A stretch of DNA of 5,187 nucleotides from Alphaproteobacteria bacterium (lineage in GTDB: Bacteria > Pseudomonadota > Alphaproteobacteria > CAISOG01). The DNA is taken from assembly GCA_018883285.1 (NCBI GenBank), contig VEQJ01000109.1, positions 1 through 5,187 of the forward strand. The letters are read 5' to 3'. Under the pieces are notes generated by a model that worked only from the letters and a program-made list of their open reading frames with translations, made no database searches and had not been told where the DNA came from. Each line of letters starts with the position of its first letter. Within the stretch, counting starts at the first letter, position 1. Shown piece after piece: positions 1 through 4,924 of the stretch. Made by a program: the position numbers and the translations under genes.

Positions 1-127
1 CAACGCCAGCCTCAGCAGCGCCGGCCAGTGGAACGCCGGCAACTGGCTGATCACCGCCGCCAACGCCACCGGTTCCGGCCTCTCCAACTACAGCATCGCC
101 TATAACACCGGCACCTTGAGCGTTGGC
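1..127 (+). repeat. Copy 1 of a perfect 127-bp direct repeat (519-bp period)
   Basis: These 127 bases are identical to 520-646. The repeat encodes the second half of an MBG-like module (NASLSSAGQW through GTLSVG). The match ends at base 128, where the copies diverge (CAAAAAGCC against AAGCGCAGC). Copy 1 begins at the window edge, so the true repeat is probably longer and extends upstream. The 519-bp spacing equals 173 codons, so the reading frame is kept. Confidence 0.95.
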
Positions 128-1270
128 CAAAAAGCCCTTTCCATAGCCGGCCTATCGGGCGCCAACAAAGTCTATGACCGCACCACCACCGCCAGCCTCA
201 GCGGATCCGCCAGCCTCAGCGGCCTGGTCGCGGGCGACAGCGTCAGCCTGGACGGCACCGCCGCCAGCGCCAGTTTCGCCAACGCCAATGTCGGCACCGC
301 TAAGGCCATCACGGTGGCCGGCTACAGCCTCGGCGGCGCCGACATTGGCAACTACAGCCTGTCCCAGCCCAGCGGCCTGACCGCCAACATCACCGCCCGC
401 GCCCTCTCCATCACCGCCAACGACAAGGCCATGACCTATGGCGATAGCAACAGCTTTAACGGCTACAGCAGCAGCGGCCTGCTCAGCGGCGACAGCATCG
501 CCAGCCTCGACCTGGCCACCAACGCCAGCCTCAGCAGCGCCGGCCAGTGGAACGCCGGCAACTGGCTGATCACCGCCGCCAACGCCACCGGTTCCGGCCT
601 CTCCAACTACAGCATCGCCTATAACACCGGCACCTTGAGCGTTGGCAAGCGCAGCCTGAGCGGCAGCGTCAACAACCAAAACTTGACCTATGGCGCCGCC
701 ACCCCCAGCTATGGCAAGAACGACATCACCTGGTCCGGCTTTTACGGCAGCGACAGCGTCGCCAACCTGACCAGCGCGACGATCGACCTCGGCGGCTATG
801 TACAGGGCAGCCGTGTGGGTACCTATAACTTGACACTGGCCTCTGTAGATTTGGGCAGTCTGTTCTCTAACTATCAGCTGGGCAGTGTTATGTCAGGTAT
901 ATTAACTGTAACCAACCCTAATACAGGCGGTGATTTACTTCCAAGACCGCCAGTGCCCAACACTGTTGAGTGGGTAACACCCAATGCCACTATGCAAATC
1001 ACTGGCATAACAAGCAATGCAGAACTTATATCTAACAACTTAGATAAGAATAATCAGCCAACCACACTCATTAACGATAAAAATATAAATCCTTCAGAAA
1101 AAAACAATCAATCAATCAAAATACAAAATGATGGGCGGCGAATGCTGCGCATTGATTCAAAACTGGCACGGTTTTTAGAAATTAATGATAGCACATTTAA
1201 CGAACTGCTAATTCCATTACAAAAAACATATCCCAAGGACACACCAGAAAAATCTGCTAGTCATTCTTGA
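2..1270 (+). CDS. Filamentous-haemagglutinin-type repetitive surface/secreted protein, C-terminal part (5' end outside window)
   Basis: The reading frame is open from base 2 to a TGA at 1268-1270, giving 422 residues of a longer protein. A TTG at 116 lies inside the frame and is not a credible start. Visible modules, numbered from the window edge: the end of an MBG-like repeat (1-42), a YDG-type module (about 43-131, with KVYDRTTTA at 56-64), an MBG-like module (about 133-214, with the MTYGD signature), and another (about 216-304, LTYGAATPSYG). All are rich in Ser, Ala, Gly, Asn and Thr. Modules of this kind are known as stalk repeats in large two-partner-secretion exoproteins and adhesins. 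An outer-surface or secreted role is therefore inferred; no signal peptide or TPS domain is in view. The last ~118 residues (305-422) are an Asn/Lys-rich tail with a Pro-rich start (LLPRPPVPN) and no sorting motif or anchor that I recognise. Codon use shifts from GC-rich to AT-rich near base 830. The gene converges on the 1324-3030 gene. Confidence 0.85.
   Translation, partial: NASLSSAGQWNAGNWLITAANATGSGLSNYSIAYNTGTLSVGQKALSIAGLSGANKVYDRTTTASLSGSASLSGLVAGDSVSLDGTAASASFANANVGTAKAITVAGYSLGGADIGNYSLSQPSGLTANITARALSITANDKAMTYGDSNSFNGYSSSGLLSGDSIASLDLATNASLSSAGQWNAGNWLITAANATGSGLSNYSIAYNTGTLSVGKRSLSGSVNNQNLTYGAATPSYGKNDITWSGFYGSDSVANLTSATIDLGGYVQGSRVGTYNLTLASVDLGSLFSNYQLGSVMSGILTVTNPNTGGDLLPRPPVPNTVEWVTPNATMQITGITSNAELISNNLDKNNQPTTLINDKNINPSEKNNQSIKIQNDGRRMLRIDSKLARFLEINDSTFNELLIPLQKTYPKDTPEKSASHS
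520..646 (+). repeat. Copy 2 of the perfect 127-bp direct repeat
   Basis: This copy is base-for-base identical to 1-127. With the 519-bp period it implies that 128-646, one YDG plus one MBG module, is a whole repeat unit of the upstream gene. Absence of even synonymous differences points to recent duplication or ongoing gene conversion. Confidence 0.95.
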
Positions 1271-1275
1271 TAACA

Positions 1276-1290
1276 GTGAAAACGATTCAC
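1276..1290. terminator. Weak hairpin between the convergent genes
   Basis: GTGAA (1276-1280) pairs with TTCAC (1286-1290) around a 5-nt loop, just after the adhesin stop and before the convergent heparinase stop at 1324. There is no T-tract on either side, so it is at best a weak terminator or transcript end. The 53-base gap holds nothing else that I can recognise. Confidence 0.2.
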
Positions 1291-1323
1291 CTAGCAAATT
1301 TACTGCGCATCATTCGGCTTATT

Positions 1324-3030
1324 TTACGTCAGCGGGCGGCGGATACCCCATTGCACCCGCACCTTACCATCCTCGTCTAGGGGTAGGCGCAGCAGAATTT
1401 GTTGCGTGCGTTTGATAACCAACCGTTGCGGGGCATAGATGCTTTCGGTCAATTCCAGTTCACCCCGCCCCCCGCTGAGATCGGCGCGAAATTTCCACAT
1501 CCCGCCCGATGGCAGTTTCAGGATGACTTGATCGCCCTTTTGCGACAGGCCAGCATCCACCTGCGGGTGCAGGTGAAAACGAATTTCCACCATGGTGTTG
1601 GCGGGGCCAGTGACACAATCCTCACCACGCACATCATCGCCATCACGCGCCAGATACAGGCGGCGTTGGATGCGCACCCCATGGCTGACCAAATAACCGT
1701 CATGCGCCATTTCCAGTAGTTGATGATTATTCTGCTCACTTTTTTCCGCGGACGGTTGTAGGGGGATGCTGGCCACCCGACGCGGGCTGGGGGCAAAGTC
1801 ATAGGCATCGCTGGCGGGCAGGCCAATCGTGCTGTGCGCCGCCGTCGCCCTTAGGCCACGGTACCAGGCCGCATCGGGGCCACAATAGGTGCCGCAATTG
1901 ACCAACAACCGCTCTCTGCCCACCGCCATTTCAAAGCTCAACAGCCCAGCATGGCCACCATCCTGGCTTATACGGGGGGCGGCATCAACCAACAGGGTGG
2001 TACGGCCAGCGGCCATACGGTAATAGCCGCGAAACTGTTGCTGGGTCAGGCCATAGGCACGGCCAGTGGCCAGCTGCAACAACTGCTCCAACTCGCTGGC
2101 GGATTCCTCAACACTGCCGTTGACCAAAGCCAGCTTGCCATCGGGCATCAGGAACATCCGCACAATGGTGGCCAGCCGTTCGATGCTTTGTTGAATAATC
2201 ATCGGCACCGAATGGCCAACCGCACACAGCAGGCTGCGAATCTCTAACAAATCGCGCAACATGCTGACATAACCGCTGGCATTGGTGCGGCCACGGGGGG
2301 CATCCTGGAACACACTGTGAAACAGCTGATCCTCCATGGCTTTTAGGTAGAAGTTCAGATCGCTGTCATCCTCCTCCAGCGCCAGAATGCCAAAGATGAC
2401 GCCTTTCAGCGCGGTCATCCGCGCCTCAACCGTGGTGCCCTGCAACCAACGACGCTTAAGCTGCCGAACTTCTTTCAGCAGGGCGCGGCAAACCATCTGC
2501 TGAAAATGGCTGTCGGAGCTGGCACCGTAAAAGCTAAAGTGACTCAACCACTGGCTGACCCGCTGGCCTTTAATGGCCAGATCGTCAATTTCGGCCAGCT
2601 GCGCCTTTGACAAATAGGGGCGATTGTTCAGCCAGCTTTGCAGCAGCATCCGCACATAGGCGCGGGCAGGATCCCCGCCCAGGGCGTGCAAATGGCGCAA
2701 CCAGACAAAGCTGTGGGGCGACCAATCGCCAATCAATCCTGCCAGCTCGGCATCGCTGCTAACCCGTCCACCCAGCGCAAAAAAGCTGGCCGCATCGCTT
2801 TCGCTGATCACCGCAATCAGGCGGTTGCCCAGATCTGAACGCCCACTCCACGGGTCTGATGGCTGATGATACAGGCTGACCAGCGGGGATCGTAGGGAAC
2901 GATGCGCGGCCACTTTGCCGCCGCGATTAAGCTGACCCGCGGCATCAGGGCTTAGGGCGCGCAACCAATCCGACAGTCTTTGCCATCCATCCATCATATC
3001 GCGCATCGCATGGGGCAAAATCATCCTCAA
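1324..3030 (-). CDS. Heparinase II/III-family protein (polysaccharide-lyase-like)
   Basis: This is a 568-aa protein with no obvious signal peptide. Residues about 100-330 look all-helical and match the N-terminal toroid of the family (GQRVSQWLSHFSFYG at 155-169). Residues about 330-568 form the beta-rich heparinase II/III domain: GGHAGLLSFEMAVG (358-371), VNCGTY (377-382), RATAAHSTIGL (394-404), FHLHP (485-489) and ESIYAPQ (529-535). Family members cleave or bind uronic-acid polysaccharides by beta-elimination. For this alphaproteobacterial subgroup the substrate is unknown, so no reaction is assigned. The TTG at 3030 follows an AGGA by 10 nt. An ATG at 3024 (MILPHAMR) is the alternative and is equally likely. 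The gene lies 6 nt after the rpe stop, so the two are probably co-transcribed and translationally coupled. An otherwise typical His before the first long helix pair seems to be replaced by Arg246 (see findings). Confidence 0.85.
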   Translation of the reverse strand: MRMILPHAMRDMMDGWQRLSDWLRALSPDAAGQLNRGGKVAAHRSLRSPLVSLYHQPSDPWSGRSDLGNRLIAVISESDAASFFALGGRVSSDAELAGLIGDWSPHSFVWLRHLHALGGDPARAYVRMLLQSWLNNRPYLSKAQLAEIDDLAIKGQRVSQWLSHFSFYGASSDSHFQQMVCRALLKEVRQLKRRWLQGTTVEARMTALKGVIFGILALEEDDSDLNFYLKAMEDQLFHSVFQDAPRGRTNASGYVSMLRDLLEIRSLLCAVGHSVPMIIQQSIERLATIVRMFLMPDGKLALVNGSVEESASELEQLLQLATGRAYGLTQQQFRGYYRMAAGRTTLLVDAAPRISQDGGHAGLLSFEMAVGRERLLVNCGTYCGPDAAWYRGLRATAAHSTIGLPASDAYDFAPSPRRVASIPLQPSAEKSEQNNHQLLEMAHDGYLVSHGVRIQRRLYLARDGDDVRGEDCVTGPANTMVEIRFHLHPQVDAGLSQKGDQVILKLPSGGMWKFRADLSGGRGELELTESIYAPQRLVIKRTQQILLRLPLDEDGKVRVQWGIRRPLT

Positions 3031-3036
3031 GATTGT

Positions 3037-3726
3037 TTAGTCCTGTGTGTGGGGAGGTGCCTGTTTCAGTCGTTGGATTTTAGCGGCATAATCGCCATCA
3101 GTGCCACCAAAAACTGCGGTGCCCGCCACCAAAACGCTGGCACCCGCCGCCCACAGCTGACCCGCGGTCACGGGGTTAACCCCGCCATCGACGACCAGCT
3201 CAATCTGCCCCTCATCGCCGCCAACCTGCCGACCGGCCTGGATAATCATCGCCTTAACCGCCGCCACCCGCGCCAACCCCTGCGGAATAAACTGCTGCCC
3301 ACCAAAACCAGGGTTAACGGTCATCATCAACACTTGGTCAATATCGCCCAACACCGGCTGCAACACCTCCAGCGGGGTAGCGGGGTTAAGGGCGACGCCC
3401 ACCTTGCACCCCACCGCGCGAATCAGTTGCAGGCTGCGATGCAAATGGGGGCCAGCTTCAGGATGAATGGTCAGGCGGTCAGCGCCAGCCTTAGCGAACA
3501 GCGGGATAAAGGCATCGACGGGCGATATCATCAGATGCACATCAAAGGGCAGGTCGGAATAGGGGCGCACCGCCGCCATCACATCGGCGCCAATGGTCAG
3601 GTTGGGCACAAAATGGCCATCCATCACATCCCAATGCAGCCAGTCTGCCCCCGCCTGCGTCACCACCCGCGCCGATGCGCCCAGATTGGCAAAGTCGGCG
3701 GATAGCAGGGATGGGGCAATTTTCAT
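3037..3726 (-). CDS. rpe: Ribulose-phosphate 3-epimerase
   Basis: Rpe interconverts D-ribulose 5-phosphate and D-xylulose 5-phosphate in the cytosol, serving the pentose phosphate pathway and, where present, the Calvin cycle. The 229-aa product has the full set of family motifs on a TIM barrel: MKIAPSLLSADFANLG at the start, HWDVMDGHFVPN (31-42), FDVHLM (61-66), MTVNPGFGGQ (135-144) and VVDGGVN (178-184). The expected metal ligands and acid/base residues are present (His31, Asp33, His64, Asp180), along with Ser9, so the enzyme should be active. The start at 3726 was chosen because homologues begin at MKIAPS. An in-frame ATG at 3813 would add 29 Pro/Arg-rich residues unlike the family. Neither start has a clear Shine-Dalgarno. 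The gene is the first of a probable two-gene operon with the heparinase-family gene 6 nt downstream. Confidence 0.96.
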   Translation of the reverse strand: MKIAPSLLSADFANLGASARVVTQAGADWLHWDVMDGHFVPNLTIGADVMAAVRPYSDLPFDVHLMISPVDAFIPLFAKAGADRLTIHPEAGPHLHRSLQLIRAVGCKVGVALNPATPLEVLQPVLGDIDQVLMMTVNPGFGGQQFIPQGLARVAAVKAMIIQAGRQVGGDEGQIELVVDGGVNPVTAGQLWAAGASVLVAGTAVFGGTDGDYAAKIQRLKQAPPHTQD

Positions 3727-3837
3727 GGATATTGGCTTGAGTATTGGTTGGGGCAGCAGAAAACGCGGGCAGCGTCGTCTTTCAGGTGGAACAGGTGGCC
3801 AGATTCGGGGCATCGCAGCAACAGCCGCAGCCGCAGC

Positions 3838-3868
3838 AACCTAAGCCGCCGCCCTTTGAACCTAAGCC
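3838..3868 (+). repeat. Two 10-bp direct repeats (AACCTAAGCC) 21 bp apart
   Basis: AACCTAAGCC occurs at 3838-3847 and again at 3859-3868. The 21-bp period is two helical turns. It lies in the rpe leader, between the CtrA-type box and the upstream in-frame ATG. The function is unknown; paired sites on one DNA face are possible, and so is chance in a GC-rich leader. Confidence 0.4.
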
Positions 3869-3874
3869 CCGATG

Positions 3875-3890
3875 GTTAACGGTTGGTTAA
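3875..3890 (-). promoter_or_regulatory. CtrA-type binding box (TTAA-N7-TTAAC)
   Basis: Read on the minus strand the site is TTAACCAACCGTTAAC, an exact match to TTAA-N7-TTAAC. That is the consensus for the alphaproteobacterial response regulator CtrA (established in Caulobacter). It sits just downstream of the candidate rpe -10 element, where a bound regulator would more likely repress rpe. It is also about 120-140 bp upstream of the rightward promoter at 4014-4042. Binding is inferred from sequence only. Confidence 0.5.
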
Positions 3891-3899
3891 AGAAGACTC

Positions 3900-3928
3900 A
3901 TGTAAAGACTTGAGCTCGCTGTGGTCAA
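3900..3928 (-). promoter_or_regulatory. Candidate promoter of the rpe-heparinase operon
   Basis: On the minus strand TTGACC (3928-3923) is followed after 17 nt by TTACAT (3905-3900). The -35 matches the consensus at 5 of 6 positions, while the -10 is poor. Transcription would start near 3893, giving a leader of about 165 nt before the rpe ATG. No better sigma-70-like pair is evident in this gap. Confidence 0.4.
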
Positions 3929-3929
3929 G
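3909..3929. promoter_or_regulatory. Inverted repeat CTTGA-N11-TCAAG over the rpe promoter
   Basis: CTTGA (3909-3913) and TCAAG (3925-3929) form a perfect 5-bp dyad with an 11-nt spacer, and so fit the T-N11-A layout of LysR-type regulator sites. The dyad overlaps the -35 and spacer of the candidate rpe promoter. In autotrophic proteobacteria rpe can belong to CbbR (LysR-type) regulons, but no such regulator is in view, so this link is speculative. Confidence 0.3.
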
Positions 3930-3996
3930 CCGTTTGCATGCTGGGGCGTGTGGTTGTTCGTTGCACTAACACTGTTATATTTTATTTTTTTTGATA

Positions 3997-4007
3997 AATG
4001 TTACATT
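3997..4007. promoter_or_regulatory. Short palindrome (AATGT-T-ACATT), possible operator
   Basis: A perfect 5-bp inverted repeat with a 1-nt centre lies 6 bp upstream of the -35 element of the 4014-4042 promoter. The downstream gene appears to encode a DNA-binding-like protein, so autoregulation is conceivable, but no partner site supports it. Confidence 0.25.
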
Positions 4008-4013
4008 GAGGTC

Positions 4014-4042
4014 TTGGCACATGCGTTCCTGTATGCTATATC
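4014..4042 (+). promoter_or_regulatory. Promoter for the 4074 gene, extended -10
   Basis: TTGGCA (4014-4019), a 17-nt spacer and TATATC (4037-4042) form a sigma-70-like promoter. The -10 is preceded by TGC, giving an extended -10. The start would be near 4049, about 25 nt before the ATG at 4074. A TATAAT at 4047-4052 is an alternative -10 but lacks a good -35. Confidence 0.5.
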
Positions 4043-4073
4043 TTGTTATAATAAACTTTATGGATCTTAAAAA

Positions 4074-4454
4074 ATGTCAATTCTTGAAGCAGCCAAAAAA
4101 GAAAAAGAGCGTATAATCAAAATTTTACAAATGAATCAAGATTATTGCAAGTTACAAGCTGTTGAGCAGCTAATCGCGCAATACAGCAACAATCCGGTTT
4201 TTTCCAAGGATACAACCGAACCCCATGCTGCGAGCACTATGGATCTCGTCAATTCAAAACAAAGCCGGGTAATTGCTGCTGCTACTGAATATATTAAGGC
4301 TAATGCTGATCAGGCGAATCTTTCCAATGTTCACGAATTTGTTCAAAAATCGGTGCAGATTGAAAAACGGCGCCTCAGCATTTTGATGAGCGTAAGCCCA
4401 CGATTAAAATTCAATCGGGCTACAAAATTATGGGAATTGGGGGAAATGGCTTGA
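4074..4454 (+). CDS. Small protein with helical N-terminus and winged-helix-like C-terminus, unknown function
   Basis: The protein has 126 aa and I do not recognise the family by name. Residues 3-38 look like one or two charged amphipathic helices (KKEKERIIKILQM, KLQAVEQLIAQYS). A polar linker (about 39-60) follows. Residues 61-124 read as a helix (SKQSRVIAAATEYIKAN), a second helix (NVHEFVQKS), a third helix (EKRRLSILMSVSP) and a basic hairpin ending in KLWEL. This order, with an 'S..SPR.K.....LW.L' ending, resembles winged-helix domains of the HARE-HTH sort, so DNA or protein binding is inferred. There is no signal peptide or membrane segment. The ATG follows a weak GGAT (4062-4065) by 8 nt and is preceded by an extended -10 promoter. 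The AT-rich codon use differs from the rpe block, which may mean acquired DNA. It appears monocistronic. Confidence 0.7.
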   Translation: MSILEAAKKEKERIIKILQMNQDYCKLQAVEQLIAQYSNNPVFSKDTTEPHAASTMDLVNSKQSRVIAAATEYIKANADQANLSNVHEFVQKSVQIEKRRLSILMSVSPRLKFNRATKLWELGEMA

Positions 4455-4471
4455 TATATCGCCGACCCCAT

Positions 4472-4508
4472 AAAAATCAGAGGCAGGGAAGTGGGTTCCC
4501 TGCCTCTG
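4472..4508 (-). terminator. Strong 13-bp perfect hairpin, intrinsic terminator on the minus strand
   Basis: CAGAGGCAGGGAA (4478-4490) pairs perfectly with 4496-4508 around a GTGGG loop. On the minus strand the stem is followed by A then TTTTT (4476-4472), a canonical intrinsic terminator for leftward transcription. On the plus strand no T-tract follows. It could still help end the 4074 gene's message, whose stop is 23 nt upstream, but its polarity points to a leftward transcript coming from the right. Confidence 0.7.
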
Positions 4509-4511
4509 TGG

Positions 4512-4526
4512 TGGTGCTTTGCACCA
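4512..4526. other. Small perfect hairpin (TGGTGC-TTT-GCACCA)
   Basis: A 6-bp stem with a 3-nt loop lies 3 nt after the 13-bp hairpin. Two compact stems in tandem suggest a structured RNA, or the 3' end of a transcript, rather than random sequence. Confidence 0.5.
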
Positions 4527-4554
4527 TCTATACAAACCCTTACCTAAAAGCAAA

Positions 4555-4564
4555 AGAAAGGAGG
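4555..4564 (+). promoter_or_regulatory. Near-ideal extended Shine-Dalgarno (AGAAAGGAGG)
   Basis: The ten bases complement the usual alphaproteobacterial 16S rRNA tail (CCUCCUUUCU, from general knowledge) without a mismatch. They end 5 nt before an ATG-ATG pair. No other gene start in the window has a comparable site. ACCCT at 4536-4540 could pair with AGGGT at 4562-4566 and partly mask it. Confidence 0.7.
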
Positions 4565-4569
4565 GTATC

Positions 4570-4605
4570 ATGATGCGAAACTGGCAATCTCGCCACAGAA
4601 GATAG
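4570..4605 (+). CDS. 11-codon Arg-rich mini-ORF, possible leader peptide
   Basis: The ORF ATG ATG ... TAG encodes MMRNWQSRHRR. Its ribosome binding site is the best in the window, at optimal spacing, which argues for real translation despite the length. Four of eleven residues are Arg, encoded by CGA, CGC and a terminal AGA-AGA pair right before the stop. CGA and AGA are usually rare in GC-rich alphaproteobacteria. Hairpins follow at once (4593-4608 and 4612-4657). The arrangement is that of a leader peptide whose translation or stalling alters RNA folding. Alternatives are a dual-function small RNA, or a chance ATG behind a purine-rich stretch. The next gene start is about 320 nt downstream, long for a classical attenuator. 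Confidence 0.45.
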   Translation: MMRNWQSRHRR

Positions 4606-4611
4606 TGGTTT

Positions 4612-4657
4612 GATGTCCTTTAGGGGGTCGCCCAAGGGCTACTCCCTAATAGGCATC
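4612..4657 (+). ncRNA. Long imperfect hairpin with a competing downstream pairing, candidate structured RNA
   Basis: The core stem is TTAGGGGGT (4620-4628) with ACTCCCTAA (4641-4649), including one G-U. It is capped by GCC/GGC (4630-4632 with 4637-4639) around CAAG. The base continues as GATG-bulge-CC (4612-4618) with GG-CATC (4652-4657). AGGCAT (4651-4656) could instead pair with ATGCCT (4666-4671), so two mutually exclusive folds share one segment. Upstream, CCAC (4593-4596) pairs with GTGG (4605-4608) across the mini-ORF stop. I do not recognise a named RNA family. The strand is assigned from the mini-ORF, but the leftward terminator at 4472 leaves a minus-strand RNA possible. Confidence 0.45.
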
Positions 4658-4684
4658 CTAACAAAATGCCTTTGAATTTGCAAG

Positions 4685-4712
4685 TTTCACACGATATATC
4701 ATCGTATATACA
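4685..4712 (+). promoter_or_regulatory. Candidate promoter with an operator-like dyad in its spacer
   Basis: TTTCAC (4685-4690), a 16-nt spacer and TATACA (4707-4712) make a moderate sigma-70-like match. The spacer is almost filled by ACGAT-N5-ATCGT (4691-4705), a perfect 5-bp inverted repeat. A repressor there would block polymerase. A start near 4719 would leave a leader of about 205 nt before 4925. Chance is a real alternative in such AT-rich DNA. Confidence 0.35.
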
Positions 4713-4797
4713 ACGCAACATACATAAATTATCATTATTTACAGAAAGTTGTTCTTTCCCATTGGGGGCATGGTTATATGTTGCGCATCACAAATGT

Positions 4798-4812
4798 TTA
4801 ACAACCAACTAA
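4798..4812 (+). promoter_or_regulatory. Near-match to a CtrA-type box
   Basis: TTAA-CAACCAA-CTAA has the right 4-7-4 spacing with one mismatch in the second half. Its spacer shares AACCAA with the minus-strand reading of the exact box at 3875-3890. It lies about 110 bp before the final gene. Weak on its own. Confidence 0.2.
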
Positions 4813-4924
4813 GCTGTCAAAAGGCCTAAACTGATCGTAGCAGTTGCTGCCGACGGCATTCTACAAAATCTAACAGATGCTCCATCCCAGCTTTATCTAT
4901 TTCTATAGAACAATAACCGTGTAG

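Larger units (their letters stand above)
4606..4924. other. AT-rich non-coding stretch between mini-ORF and final gene
   Basis: I see no convincing ORF here on the plus strand beyond short shadows; the minus strand was scanned only in part. The left part holds the long hairpin. The middle (about 4680-4760) is AT-rich and holds a dyad and promoter-like elements. About 4760-4924 shows a CtrA-like near match at 4798-4812 and an extended -10-like TGGTTATAT (4771-4779) without a good -35, and nothing else I can name. Confidence 0.5.

Noticed and set aside
152..679. A 175-codon minus-strand open frame rich in Gly, Ala and Val
   Set aside because: It is the antisense shadow of the GC-rich YDG/MBG repeats; the plus-strand frame has recognisable modules and continues through both window-edge and tail sequence.
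2980..3705. A 241-codon plus-strand frame opposite rpe
   Set aside because: It has a His/Gln/Arg-rich composition with no motif and lies opposite an intact rpe with all catalytic residues, so it is an antisense shadow.
3727..3813. N-terminal extension of Rpe by 29 residues from an ATG at 3813
   Set aside because: The extension is Pro/Arg-rich and unlike the family, homologues start at MKIAPS, and neither start has a Shine-Dalgarno. Translation from 3813 cannot be fully excluded.
3838..3868. CRISPR-like array from the AACCTAAGCC pair
   Set aside because: There are only two 10-bp copies, with 11 bp between them; far too short and too few for a CRISPR array.
3976..3992. T-rich run including eight consecutive T as a terminator
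   Set aside because: There is no stable stem directly before it on the plus strand, and no gene ends nearby on that strand.
4478..4673. A known housekeeping RNA (tRNA, tmRNA, SRP RNA, RNase P RNA or 6S RNA)
   Set aside because: None of the signature segments of these RNAs that I can recall is present, so only a generic structured RNA is proposed.
4771..4779. Extended -10-like TGGTTATAT as a promoter for the final gene
   Set aside because: The only -35 candidate (TTGTTC at 4749) is 19 nt away and poor, so it was not listed as a separate promoter.
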